Shown here: positions 1-11,840 of the stretch, piece by piece | Numbering within the stretch: position 1 is the first letter of the stretch | Layout of the letters: every line of letters begins with the position of its first letter | Source: Didymodactylos carnosus | Taxonomy: Eukaryota; Rotifera; Eurotatoria; Philodinida; Philodinidae | NCBI GenBank assembly: GCA_905250885.1 | Contig: CAJNOQ010002916.1 | Span: 1 to 22,161, forward strand | Length of the DNA stretch: 22,161 nucleotides | Direction of reading: 5' to 3' | Position numbers and translations under genes: made by a program | The notes under the pieces: generated by a model | What the model was told of the DNA's origin: nothing | What the model saw: the letters and a program-made list of their open reading frames with translations, nothing else | Database searches by the model: none

Positions 1-768
1 CTTTCAGACCATTTTCTGATTCAGTTTTCAAAGCTGAACAAGGATATGGCAGTTTAAATAATTCAAGTTGGTGCGAACCATGAATGATTCAACTTTATAA
101 CAAATCGGCGAAAAATCGAGTTCTTGATACCCTTCAAGTTTTTTTGATTTTTACGATAGAAAGAAGCATCGAAAATTTTCAGGGAACACATATTCTTGAT
201 CGCCGTAAAATTCTCTATCGAATGGTGACTACTTAACTATAATATACTATGTTTCTTTAAATCTTACATTATTCAAAATGTCGATGGATCATATTTATCT
301 ATGTGACAGACAACGGTAAATAATATTTTATTAGGAATAGAATCTCTTTTTCTTTTAAAGTCTTTTAGTTTATTTAATCCTCTATCTTGTTACAAAAAAT
401 AATTGTCTGCAGTGATACTCTTAACTTATGTTTAATAAAGAAGAAAAAAAAATCTGTTACTATTGACTAAATTTGCTAATATAATTTGTGTTCTGGATAG
501 GGAAATGGCCATGAGTTTTGATTAATGCACAATATAAACAATAATTGTATAGACAGATTTCGTTTAGTTTACGCTTCACTCGTAATAGACTAAATTGATT
601 TTTATGTTTTTTCCATAGTTTAAGTTTAGAATAACATATCATAGATAAATCTTTGTTCGTATTCTGGAAGTATCGAACTTAAATAACCACTTTTAATGAG
701 TAGATGCAAGAAACTGAATGAGTTTTCTAATGATAAAACTTAATTAAAATTATTTGATTTGTGATAAG
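1..768. other. Gene-free AT-rich stretch
   Basis: No ORF resembling a known protein and no splice-bounded coding segment was found on either strand. The sequence is AT-rich with A and T homopolymer runs. It ends at the left target-site duplication of the first hAT-type MITE (761-768). Confidence 0.6.
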
Positions 769-948
769 CAGGACCACAAACAAAGGAATCAAATATTAGT
801 GGAAGTGTAAAAAGAATTTTCGCTCTGAGGTAGTGTAAAATTGATAATAAGTAGTTTGTACAAGGAATAATCGATAAAATAACAACACCTTTTTCAATTA
901 TTTGAGGGATGCGCATCCTCCCACATCCTCCCGATAATTGCGGCCTTG
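769..948 (-). mobile_element. hAT-type MITE, copy A (180 bp)
   Basis: Non-autonomous DNA transposon relic. Its ends are imperfect inverted repeats: CAGGACCACAAACA on the left, and CAAGGCCGCAATTA as the reverse complement of the right end. It is flanked by GTGATAAG (761-768) and GTGACAAG (949-956), a 7/8 match to an 8-bp target-site duplication, which is the hAT hallmark. The CARGG terminus also suits hAT. The reverse complement aligns along its whole length with the element at 4332-4507 at roughly three-quarters identity by eye, so they are two copies of one family in opposite orientation. A 71-codon frame crossing it is a by-product of the repeat. It carries no transposase. Confidence 0.85.
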
Positions 949-1539
949 GTGACAAGTATCTAAACTTCGAAGTTTAACAATTTTTATTTACCAGTAAAAC
1001 AGTTACATTTATTCGGAGAAGAGAATGTGCTTCATTTTGAAAATTTATTGTTTCAATGTAAAAAAAATTGTTATTCAATTGATTCTAATTCAGCATAAGT
1101 ACTTTTCTCTTCTTTTCAACATTCTTTATTTATATGCACTTATTAGAACACTTCTTTGACAAGCTCCATTCAAGTGGAGCTCTTGACATCCATATGAATT
1201 CTAATCAAGCTTGACTTTGATAGTTCATAATAACAAAAAAAAACAAAATAATGTATATTTATTCCATGGTGAAAGAAAGAACATATATATCTTCATTTTT
1301 GAAGTTGTACAAGAAAAAATAATATTCTACACACGAATATGTTACTTGGCATGAATCGAACTTTATTTATCATCAGAAAATATAATCTCAAAATCTGATT
1401 TGTTTAAATACGCGAAAAAAACAAAACAAATGAGCAAAGCAGTTGCATCAGATAAAGAAGATGTGTAGTTGAATAAGTCGACTGTTTCATCGTAATATGT
1501 TTTTTTTGTTATTTTTTTTTTCTGTCATAATAACCCGTA
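949..1539. other. Gene-free AT-rich stretch with a small stem-loop
   Basis: No coding signal was seen. The one structure of note is a stem-loop at 1158-1187: TGACAAGCTCCA, a six-base spacer, then TGGAGCTCTTGACA, pairing with a two-base bulge. A T-rich run at 1500-1521 precedes the next inverted-repeat element. Confidence 0.55.
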
Positions 1540-2100
1540 TACAGGATTTACTTTTCAAGGAATGACTTTCTGTTGATTATTGTTTTTTATTTTAATTAGT
1601 CTTTATCCTACAAGAAAGAAGAGATATATATTTACTTTCCAATAATTAGATAAAAACTAATTAAGGAGTCTACTATATATGAGATTTACTTTTTATTCAT
1701 TTCAAAAAGGTATACAATTAATTAACCGATTGGCTAATGATTCTTCTTGCTACAAGGAATATGAGTAACACTCAAAATGTTTAAGTGAATTCTAGTAGTT
1801 ATCAGGGTGAAGACGTTTGTTTATAAAGTATATAAAGGTTGAATAAATTATGTTTATCTCATAATTATTCCAAAATGTCTGCTAAATTCATTGAATCTAT
1901 TCATAGTAAAAGATAACTAAGTCACATTTGGCTATCGATATTATTTTAAATCTAAAAAAATCAAAAATGATTCAGAATATCTAATTATTAGAAAGTAAAT
2001 CTATTATAGAAAAAAAAGAGTACATATATCTCTTCTTTACTGTAGGACAAAACAAAATGAATTAAAATATAAAAATAAACAATGAAAAGTAAATCTTGTA
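1540..2100. mobile_element. Inverted-repeat element, possibly Tc1/mariner-type MITE (about 560 bp)
   Basis: The outer ends read TACAGGATTTACTTTTCA on the left and, as reverse complement, TACAAGATTTACTTTTCA on the right. Similarity continues inward for about 110 bases with gaps, through shared words such as ATTTTAATT, TCCTACA, AAGAAGAGATATAT and AATAATTAGAT. A TA dinucleotide sits at both outer edges (1540-1541 and 2099-2100), compatible with a Tc1/mariner TA target site, but TA is common in DNA this AT-rich. The interior has no transposase. The inverted repeat is clear; the superfamily is a guess. Confidence 0.6.
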
Positions 2101-4331
2101 AACTCTAATGACCATGTGATAAAATCGATAATTCTATGACAACACTATTTTCTTTTTCTTCCGCTACATGAGACGCCTGTCATCAAATTAATCTTTCATT
2201 TTAGTTTTAATCTACAGTAAGTTCATTATTTTTCTTGTTGTTATTTGATAATCCTTTTCAGATTATTTTTTTTTTCTTTTTCTTTCATACCATTCAACAA
2301 CCTACTGATTAACTGTCAATGTATGTGTGAATAGATAAATGATTAATCACTTTCTGATCTTTATGGGTCTATGATAACTAGAGAAAAAAGAAGTATACAT
2401 TGAATTAATAAATATTAATAGATTATTCAATTATGTACATAATGAGAAAAAAAAAATGAAATATGAATTTGTTTCAATGAGTGCAATCACATATAGTCTT
2501 TGTTTTATTACTTTTTATTTTAGACAAGACAATTTTCAAGAATAATAGCTTTCAAGGATAATAGCTTTAAAAAGTATAATTATATGACATTGAGATGCTT
2601 TTTGTTGATGACTATTAATAAGTATGCGAACACAAGTGGGGGTTTTATTTTTTAAGAGACAAGAAAAAGAAAAAGAAATTGATGTTTTTTAAAAACCGGC
2701 TGTGCCATTCTATTTCTATTTCATAAAAAGAAAAAATAATAAATTTTCTATTGATTTCATCATTATTATCTGTTAAAATAACTGAAAATTGTGTAAGAAA
2801 AACAAAGAGCATATATCTTTCCGGATGGACACTACAGCGCACGTTTTCTCAAGAACTCAGAAGAAAGATTCTATATCAATCAACTGTTGAGAGAAAATAC
2901 TTTAAGCTAAATAATCTAAAAAAAGACTGTTCTTATTCTCTATACAGACTTTATCTGTGTGTTTATCTATCTTTTGTTTATTATTAACGCTTATTAATGA
3001 AAACAAGTTCACTAGATAATCGTTTTTATGTTCTATTCTATATAGAAGAAATACGGTAAAAAAAAGAACAAAAAAATAAATGAAAGGGAATTATGTTTTT
3101 TTTTTTTTTTTAATATTTCTATTCTCTTTTTTTCTATATTTTATTATATTATGAGTTTTTTTTTTACGATATTGTTCTATAAAGAAAAATCGTGTATAAT
3201 ATAATGTATATACTTTCTCTATCTTCAGTATTACCATAACTATAAAGATAAATTATTTTAACAGATACAGTCAGTACAGATCATCCATTAAGAAGTTTAT
3301 TTATCCTTTTATATAAAAAAGACTCATCTTTGACAAAATCGTCTTGGAAAGTATAGCACGATTTTGTTGGTAAGTAAATTTTCATCATATGAATAGTCAT
3401 TTTTTTTTTCATAGTAAAGACGACTAATTATAATAGAGATTCGATTGTGATCATTATAGTTAGGAAAAGCGATGTATTTTAAAACATTCTCTTTTTTTTA
3501 CATTCATTTACGGTATGCAAAGTTTTATCTATTTATTTATTGAATAGAAAGAATACAGACAATATATTGATCGATTCTGTCTTTCCAAAACTTCATAGTT
3601 GTAAGAGAGAATCTTATTAAATTCTTAAAATCAATAATTTTGATACAAGTACATTTTTTCTATTATGTCAATTTGATATTTAAAACTTTTTAGTTGAAAT
3701 GTGATTGATATAAACTTCTTTTATTTACTCTTACAACAAACACCTTTTCTTCTCATTAGGCTCCTTTTAAGCTGATAATGACTTTCGAATGTATAACATA
3801 TATTATCGACCTGTTCTATAGATCTTAGGCTCTCTTTTCATAATATAAATAGAAAAATCAACACTAAATAGGAATACAGCCCTATCTATCTAAAATGACA
3901 ACATCATGATAATCTATATTGACGCCTATTATTTATTAATGAACACATTTGGTATAGTTTGATCAAGAAATAGGCTATTTTGCGGATGTCTAATGTTTGA
4001 CTGCTTCATGTTTTGACTGTGGAAAATCAGTTGTCATTTATTTTATAAACAAAAGCCATTCAAGTGTATATTATGAAATGTTAGGAAATATAGTTTGTAA
4101 AAAACAATAATTACAATAGTTTTTTCATAGACGCAAAATATATTATAGTCACGTTTTTGTAAACACAGGTACCTGTCTTAAACTTCTGTACAGAAAAAGA
4201 TCTACTATCATATGACGACGAAAATAATTTAGCTTAACTAGGTTTTTTACAGACGTGTTTGAAGTGACAAATTTGTTTTTTTTTTACAAATTATTCATAA
4301 TTAGTTAATTTCACATATATTTGCTTAGATC
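2101..4331. other. Gene-free AT-rich stretch
   Basis: Low-complexity AT-rich DNA with long T and A runs, for example near 3100 and 3160. A 78-codon open frame at 2751-2987 resembles no known family and lacks credible splice or start context. Small repeats include a tandem 16-base unit (CAAGRATAATAGCTTT) near 2538-2570 and a 9-bp stem-loop (CAAAATCGT / ACGATTTTG) near 3334-3366. 4324-4331 is the left duplication of the next MITE. Confidence 0.55.
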
Positions 4332-4507
4332 CAGGGGCGCAAATAACGGGAGCATGTGGGAAGGTGCACCCCCCAAATAGTTGAAAAAGCTGTGGTTATT
4401 TTATCCATTATTCGTCGCACAAAAACTTTTTTTATCAATTTCACACTACCTCAAAGAGAAATTTTGTTTTACACCATCCTAATATTCTGCTCCTATTTGC
4501 GGCCTTG
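4332..4507 (+). mobile_element. hAT-type MITE, copy B (176 bp), exact 8-bp target duplication
   Basis: Terminal inverted repeats are CAGGGGCGCAAATA on the left and, as reverse complement of the right end, CAAGGCCGCAAATA (12 of 14 identical). The element is flanked by perfect direct repeats CTTAGATC at 4324-4331 and 4508-4515. An 8-bp duplication with CAGGG-type ends identifies the hAT superfamily. It has no coding capacity. Of the three MITEs this is the cleanest; it matches the reverse complement of 769-948 end to end, and its terminal hexamer CAGGGG is shared with the element at 5014-5180. Confidence 0.93.
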
Positions 4508-5013
4508 CTTAGATCCGACTAGTTACTGAGATATGAACAAATCTTTTGATATGTACATTTACCGTTGTACTAGAAATTAGATCAGTCACTGTAGATCAGA
4601 AGAAGGAGCGTGAGAATTTTGCATGTCTGAATGTCATGTATAGAAGTCATTCATTGTTTCTAATGAAAAAGCGACGTATATTTATAATAAAACTTCCGAC
4701 GACTTTTGTTACTATAATTTGCTAACAAGAATAAAGACCACACACAAACTTTGATTGTTCTTTTTTTCCGCCTTTTACCAGGTCGAACTTTGGATTTTTT
4801 CAGATGGAAATCAATGGAAATGAAACTTACACCAAATGAAATATGGAAAGATGCCTCTGTATTCGAACGATTTTATTTTTGTATTTCAATGGGAACTACT
4901 TTGCACACTTAAATAATTACCATGGATCTTTTCTGAAATAAGAAAATACTTCATATCTCACTAACTAGTCCGATCTGAGCTAAGGTATTTGACATTCTTT
5001 AGTAGATTATGAA
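4508..5013. other. Gene-free spacer between two MITEs
   Basis: It begins with the right target duplication of copy B (4508-4515) and ends with the left duplication of copy C (5006-5013). AT-rich and without a coding signal. The words CTTAGATCCGACTAGTTACTGAGATATGA (4508-4536, abridged here to key parts ACTAGT and GAGATATGA) recur in inverted form near 4952-4982, so a partial inverted repeat may lie in this spacer. Confidence 0.5.
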
Positions 5014-5180
5014 CAGGGGCATATCTAGTATCTCACAGCAAGGGAGTGTTACTGCCAAAAAGGTTTTTCATTCTTTCAAAAAAGATGATGTTTTGAAGAG
5101 CGAAAGACACAAAACAGAAACTTTTCTGAAAGCAGAGGCGTGGTAACCACTCCCAAAACTCCCCAGTAGGTACGCCCCTG
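5014..5180. mobile_element. hAT-type MITE, copy C, second family (167 bp)
   Basis: The left end reads CAGGGGCATATCTAG and the reverse complement of the right end reads CAGGGGCGTACCTAC, giving a 12-of-15 inverted repeat. Flanks are ATTATGAA (5006-5013) and ATTTTGAA (5181-5188), a 7/8 match to an 8-bp duplication. This supports hAT, as for copies A and B, but the interior differs, so it is a separate family sharing CAGGGGC termini. There is no transposase. A 75-codon minus-strand frame across it is incidental. Confidence 0.88.
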
Positions 5181-8100
5181 ATTTTGAATAATGATTTGCA
5201 AAAAATTCTCTTCAAACTCGTCTGTAAAAAAAAGTAAAGTAAAATTTTTTTCATCTCCATATGATTTTGTCTGTCAAGTTAACTTGATTTTTGATGACAC
5301 TTCTATTCTGGTACAAAGTAGAGGTCACATGAACTCATTCCAGGTTAAGGGTTAGTTGGATTATTGTTAATTAGGCAAAAGTGTACTTGACTCTGATTTT
5401 ATGGCATTCAAACGAAAAGGTTAACGTTTTGCTTGTTTCTTGGACCTTTTTATTCAATTTGTATCTCTCCATATCTCTCCGTCACTCATCCATTGAACAT
5501 TAAAGATCTATGAAACAGTTATTTAGTTATTTAGTACAATATCATCAGATTTTATAAAATTTAGATAAGTATTGGATATCTACGTTTTTTGTCTGATAAT
5601 TATTATTATTTTTTGTTTTGTTTAAACAACGAGATATCGTTCATTCTCAAAAAAGTTCAATTATTTTCCAAATTAATTCATGACATGTTCAAAAAAAAAC
5701 GAAAAAAATCTCATGATACTATGATCTCATGATAGAGAATGAGAATTGTCAGCAGTTTTTTGACAAATTTACTCGTTTCCTTTTGAAATAGAAAGCAATC
5801 TAGTGAATTTTTTCCTTTTTTGTTGTATTTTCTCTCATGTTCTTTTTCTTTTTTTGGGGGGTTTTTAGCGAAACTGTGCGTGTTTGTTATGTGTCTAGAT
5901 GTAAACGATGGGATGTAAACAAGTACATAAAAAATTGGTATTTAATTTTTTGTTTCCTCATGTCAAGGACCACGTATGGTTACGTCTCAAAAAAAGATAC
6001 TTCTTAATTAATATGGATTACTTAAAACTCCCACTCATTTTGGATGGTATTGTTTAATCTTACAAAATCAAATAGAACGAATTCTAAGAAAATTCGATCA
6101 CATATACATCAGTAGTTTAAATAAAAATACAAAAAATTCCATTATCTGTCGTTTTTTATTGCCATTTAATAAAAAAACTTATCTGTCTCAAACTTTTTTT
6201 CAAATTTCTATATTATTGATAGATAAATTTTTTTAAAAAGGAAAATTTATTCATAAAAACAGATAAAGTATTTAATGTATTTAAAAACTGACATAAAAAA
6301 CAAAAATGCATCTAAATAAATGAAATTTTATTTGTATAAAAATTATCTCTAATACCGTCACAGATTAATAATCGGATTGACTTCAATTCTTTTCTGTATG
6401 ACATATTTTAAAATTTTTCAAGAATGAAAACATTTAGTCATTCTTAAATACATTTCTAATTTCATACAAAACTTTTTAGATCATCTAGTCATAGTAATGA
6501 CAACAATGAATTGAAATCATTTCGGATCATTTCTCATACATTTTTCTTCGCTAAGGGGAGAGCCTACAGATTATATATGACATTCATTTTATAGACTTGA
6601 ATTATATTTCAAGACTGTACACGATTGACAAATTTTTGTTGATTGATCATCTCGAATTGCACGATAGTTTGTCATCAATAGAATAATCTAATCGTATATA
6701 AATAGATAAAGTAATCAGAATTAATCCAACTGGAAATAATTAAAATTTAATAACAAATGAACGAATACATAATAAATAATAATAATAATATAGAATTTGC
6801 CCTCTTGTTTGATAGATGAACATTTGATTTATTAAAGCGTAAATCTAGAATATATAACAAAAATTAATAATAATCTTTTTATACACATATATTCGATGTA
6901 TTTTATTTTTAAAAAAGAATCATGTCTTCAAATATAGAAATGTTTTAAAAAAATTTTATTATTATCTTTTTCTTGTTTTTTGATTTGATTTTATAGATTA
7001 AAAAAAAGTAAAAAATACTTTTTAATTTATGTTCTAACTAAATGTAAATTAAATGTGTCAGGATTTGAACAGCTTTTTCCGTTTGAAAAAATTGCAAGTG
7101 AAATTTTTGTGTATAATGGATGGAAAATAAAAGAAAAATAACAGGAAAGAAACATCCGCATTGTAGTCAAAAAATAAAGAAAAGAAAAGAAAAAACTTTA
7201 CAAATAGACAGACACTGAAAAAAAAAGGGAAAGAAAACGGAATTAAGGTTAGAACAGTGAAAAACGAACTGTTGTATCCGGTAAGAGCAATATAATTAGA
7301 TATGTTGTCTCAATGCATAATCTTTTTTCAGTGAAAGAGAAAAGTAAAAAGGAAAAGGCGGGATGGACAAAGTTAACTTAAAGAAAAACACAAAAAAAAC
7401 AAAATTTATTTATCCTATATTACAAGAGCTAGTAAGTCACTTATTTCGTTGTAGAGTTTTAAAATAGACAGTTTTTTTAGTCATTTTCGATAGTTTTCTA
7501 CGAACAATCATTCAAATTAACAAAATTCTTTAGAATTTTAAATTTCTTATTTGGTAAAAGTTTAGATAAATTAAAATTGTATTTCTAATCTTACATAGTC
7601 GATTTTCTGTCGAACATTTTAATACTCATCACTATTAATAAACGTTATGTATGTTACATGTAAAGTATGAAAAACAAATGTCTTTAAAAGTCTATATGCA
7701 ATGAAGAACGATTAAAAAAACAAAAAAATTAAAGTAAAAATTTCAATTCATCATACGCATTAATCTTATTATGTCAACATCTTTCCATTTATAGATAGTT
7801 GAAACAGTAGGACGTTTTTTCTCCACCATCGGGGTTTCTTGTTTGTATGTTAAAATATATTAGCCGCCGTTTCTACTAATTTCTTTTCTATATGATTCTA
7901 TTGATTTATGATGTTAGACGAGGAGCTAATTGTAAATAATACAAGAGTAAAGAGAGATAGAACGTAAATTTTTTTCTTTTATTATTTGTTCCTATTATTA
8001 TTATTATTTTTTTTTTTTCATTTATAAGGTTTTTTTACTATTTTTTTCCATTTTTCTTCGATTGTGCAGTAGTCACAGTCAGACAAGCTATTTAGACTTG

Positions 8101-9679
8101 ACAATTACTTTTTTTACAGAAGAAAAAAAATCTCTTTCATCTTCAATAGATAATAAACGAAACATAACAAAAATATGATTGATATGAAGTATAATTGGGT
8201 ATTCTCTTAAGTTCTTGTTAGAATACGATTATGATCACTCGTATAGACGAGAAGTAGAAGTAAGATCATCTTTTATTCTGTTTACACTTGTTATAATACA
8301 TATCGCATAGTTGAGATAAGAACTCAACAATCCATATTGTTTTCTTAACATTTAATTAATAAGATCTTTACAATACCATTGTCTTATTCAAAGAAACAAG
8401 GATATCTACATCATATAAGAAGATAGATATCCGATTTAGAGTGGTAATTTTTTTCTCGCTGTTCAAAATAGAATAACTCTTTTTTTCTCTTTTTCTTCTT
8501 CTTCTGTACATCTTGAGAATATTTATGATGGGTAAGAAAGTTGTTATAAGTGTTAATCGCCTATTCTCAAACTTTATGACATCATCACTCTCTTCTTTCT
8601 TCTAAACTATTAGAAGTTATTGAAGATGGTCGTTGTCATTATTGTAATCTGATAACTGTAAAAATCTACTAAGTCGTCTAATTTTCTCCAAAAGAAAATT
8701 GATATAGGATACCATTATTATTATTAAAAAATATACACTTGAATGTTTAAATAATATTTTTAAAACTATTTACTTTTGAAATTTTTACTAGATAATATTT
8801 TACGTAAAATGTTTACTTAGTAATGAGTGACCGTAATTAATTATAAGAAAATAATATAGAGTAAAATTTCGTACATGTCTTTTATCATATTAAACGATAG
8901 ATATTATTGACTTAACAACTTTATAGATGTTAAAATGTTCTTAAACATTAAATACCTAAATCACGTACTTCTGTCAATTATATTTTTACTTCATTCAACT
9001 GTCAAAAGTTTATAGCGGTAGCTTTTTAATGTTCAACTATATCACTATAGTAGTTATAGCATGAGCATTATTTTTCTTTCAATATATGTGAAAAACAGAT
9101 TTATTACGTGACTTTTTTTACTATGTATACTTATAGAACACCTATCATGCAATAAAAATTATCACTTTTACATACTTAACGTATAGAAGACATACAATAA
9201 CCATATCATTTGGGAAACAAAAAAAAAGAATTATTTTTTATTATTATTATTGAATTATTGAATATTGAAAATATTAAATGTTGAACAAACGGTATTGAAC
9301 TTCAAATTAAATTTATCATAACAAACGAACCTAAGGGACCATAAAGCTATCTTTTGATAAAAGAAAGATACATTAGAAAAAACAATTATTGCTTTTTTTC
9401 TCTAAAATTAGTATACGTTTAATAACTTAAAAATACGATCTTAAAATAATCTAATGATTATACAATATAAGTCTTTCTTAAACATTGTGATTTTATTATA
9501 GATAATAAATTTTTATATATGAAATCAAGTTGATTTATATGATTAACAAGAATATTATGTTTAAATTTTTATTTTTTAAACAATATTAGAACATAAATGT
9601 TGAAAAAAAATTATTATTTTAAATTAAATACATTTTATTTGTCACTATTGTATTTATTTTATCAAGATATTTAAATATA
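5181..9679. other. Gene-free AT-rich stretch upstream of the GPCR gene
   Basis: About 4.5 kb with no frame that I can tie to a protein and no exon-like segment with paired splice sites. It is strongly AT-rich, with homopolymer runs and short ATT/AAT microsatellites near 6772-6790 and 7994-8010 and an A/G-rich stretch near 7165-7230. A direct repeat ATCTCATGATA occurs twice near 5709-5735. The promoter of the downstream gene must lie towards the right end, but I cannot name a core element. Confidence 0.55.
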
Positions 9680-11762
9680 ATGAGCATCAATTGCTCACAA
9701 GAAACATATAAAATTGATATTAGTACAATCAGCATTAAGTATATCGCGGGTGGATGGCTAACATTAATATTTTGTCTCTTTGGTAAGTATTAATAGAACA
9801 ACAATAATAAATATCTTAAATTCTGTTAGATTACTAAAAAGTTAGATAACTTTTATAAGAAAAATTAATAAATTAGATCGTACTATTTACAATCTAAAAT
9901 ATAAATTCTGAATTAATTGTATAGAATAATTTTATTTTCTAAGAAATATATGTACCATCTATTTTTTGTTATATTTTAAGTTGTTTTGTATTCTAAGGTA
10001 TAATCACCAACATATTTACTGTTGTGGTCTTATGTCATCCTCGAATGAGAAATTCGTCGACACATGTTTATTTGTTAGCATTATCTGCATGTAATATTTT
10101 TTTGTTAGCTGGTCTGATGATTAATTATTCACTAAAATCAATAGGTAAACAGTAGATTTATTTCAGTATAATTGTCTTATTTTATATTTTGATTTATAAC
10201 TATCTTGAAAAGAATAAAAATTTTATTACTAAAAGTGACATATAATAATTTAGATTATTTAGAACATTTTTTATATTTTATTCAGGAACATATCCTGAAC
10301 TTTTACAATATTTGAATACACCTGACGAATACAATAAACGTCAAATATTAGCAAATGCTTATGAACAATTTTATGCACGTATGTTATCTATATTGATAGT
10401 TTCTAGTTATAATTATTTAAATTTTTTTAGACGTTGCTCCATTCACTACTCCATTATTATCTGTGTTATTGTTATGTAGTACATATTTGACAGGTATTTA
10501 TTTCAATCATACACTTCATAATACGAAATAATCAATAATAATATTCTTTCATTTTAGTTCTAGTTAGTCTTGATCGATATTTATTAATTTGTTGGCCACT
10601 TCTTGCTGAAAAACTACGTACATGTAAAATTGCTATACGTTCAGTTTTAGTAATTGCTCTAGTAATTAATTTATATTGTTTACCACATTGGTTTGAATAT
10701 AAAACATCTCATAAAAATACACAAGAAATAATATCAAGAAATGAAACATTATTAGGTATCGTTAATAATGGTGGATTAGAAGATGATGAACCAGACACAA
10801 ATTTAGTTGAATTAACATACACAAAACTGGGTTTCAATTCTATTTATTTGTCAATTTATCGTTTCTATTTGAATATTCCAGTCACATTTGTAATTCCATT
10901 TTCTTTGTTATTATTATGCAATGGTTCAATGATACATAAATTGGTATTAATTAAACGCAAAAAACGTCAATTGGGACAACGAATGAGAGCGGATATTCGC
11001 ATAACTGTCATGCTGATTGTTATTGTTCTTGTTTTTCTTATTTGTCGTTCAATTAATTTAGTAGTAAATTTAATGACAAAAATGCAACCATGTTTAAATA
11101 GAAACTCGTTACAACGTTATAATACATGGGCTAATTTATTAATTGCTTTCAATGGTTTTTGTAATTTTTTTCTATTTGCCGTATTTGGACAACGTTTTCG
11201 TGAAATGGTTTTATACATCTTTTTTCGTCAACAATATCCTTTTCATACGGTCGGTGATTATACAAGTAATCGTTTTGGACATACTACTACTCCTGATGCT
11301 TCTCGTCGTCAATCACGAAGATATTCAGCAAATGAGTCTGATCTATTACAAACAATCTCACGTCGACGTTCATCAGCTACAATGGCCATATTAAATTCAG
11401 ATATGAAACGATATTCACCTAAAACACAGCCAGAATGGACAGCAAAATTTCTTAATATACCATCACCATTTCCATTTAACAAGAAAAAACCATCATCATC
11501 GATCAATACAGCAGATTCACCCTTTCTCGATCAACATCTACTAAGTGTAGAAAATATTAATGATGGTAGTGTTATCAATAATAATACACATTTAAAATTG
11601 CCTATTGTGATAAATAATTCTCACAGTCTAACACCGAGTCCAAGCTGTCTGAAAAAAATGCCAGATGAAGCTATAAACAAAAAAAATAATAATAATAATA
11701 CACATACAGCACCGACAAGTCATCGAACAATTATGTTTAATGATCACATTGAATTTATGTAA
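9680..11762 (+). CDS. Class A GPCR, FMRFamide/neuropeptide receptor-like (5 exons, 536 aa)
   Basis: Seven-transmembrane plasma-membrane receptor, probably peptide-activated and G-protein-coupled. Exons: 9680-9782, 9998-10144, 10286-10378, 10431-10493, 10558-11762; all introns are GT-AG and phase 1. The ATG at 9680 is the first Met after an in-frame stop. The N-terminus is short with an NCS glycosylation site (residue 4). TM1 about 23-46 with Asn39; ICL1 holds HPRMR; TM2 about 57-80; TM3 ends in D141-R142-Y143 followed by LLICWPL; TM4 about 158-180; TM5 about 238-261 with Pro249; TM6 about 282-306; TM7 about 324-346 ending GQRFREM. The tail (347-536) is Ser/Asn-rich. The YLTVLVSLDRY context and the TM7 end resemble FMRFamide receptors. 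Oddities: Asn67 replaces the TM2 Asp, NPxxY reads NFFLF, CWxP is absent, and no Cys is seen at TM3 position 117 or in ECL2. Family is confident; the ligand is inference. Confidence 0.87.
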
Positions 11763-11834
11763 TATAATTCAACCGATTCGTAGATATTTATTGTTCATTT
11801 TTATTTCCTTCTTCTATTTTTGTACTTTTAGACC

Positions 11835-11840
11835 AATAAA
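11835..11840 (+). terminator. Poly(A) signal of the GPCR gene
   Basis: Canonical AATAAA, 73 bp past the stop codon at 11760-11762, in the right orientation and distance for a short 3'UTR. Chance occurrence is possible in AT-rich DNA. Confidence 0.5.

Noticed and set aside
740..955. Minus-strand open frame of 71 codons
   Set aside because: It coincides with a hAT-type MITE; its coding look is a by-product of the repeat, and the homologous copy at 4332-4507 does not keep the frame.
2751..2987. Plus-strand open frame of 78 codons in the AT-rich left region
   Set aside because: No recognisable protein, no splice or promoter context, and length within chance expectation.
5033..5260. Minus-strand open frame of 75 codons
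   Set aside because: It overlaps MITE copy C and runs over its boundary.
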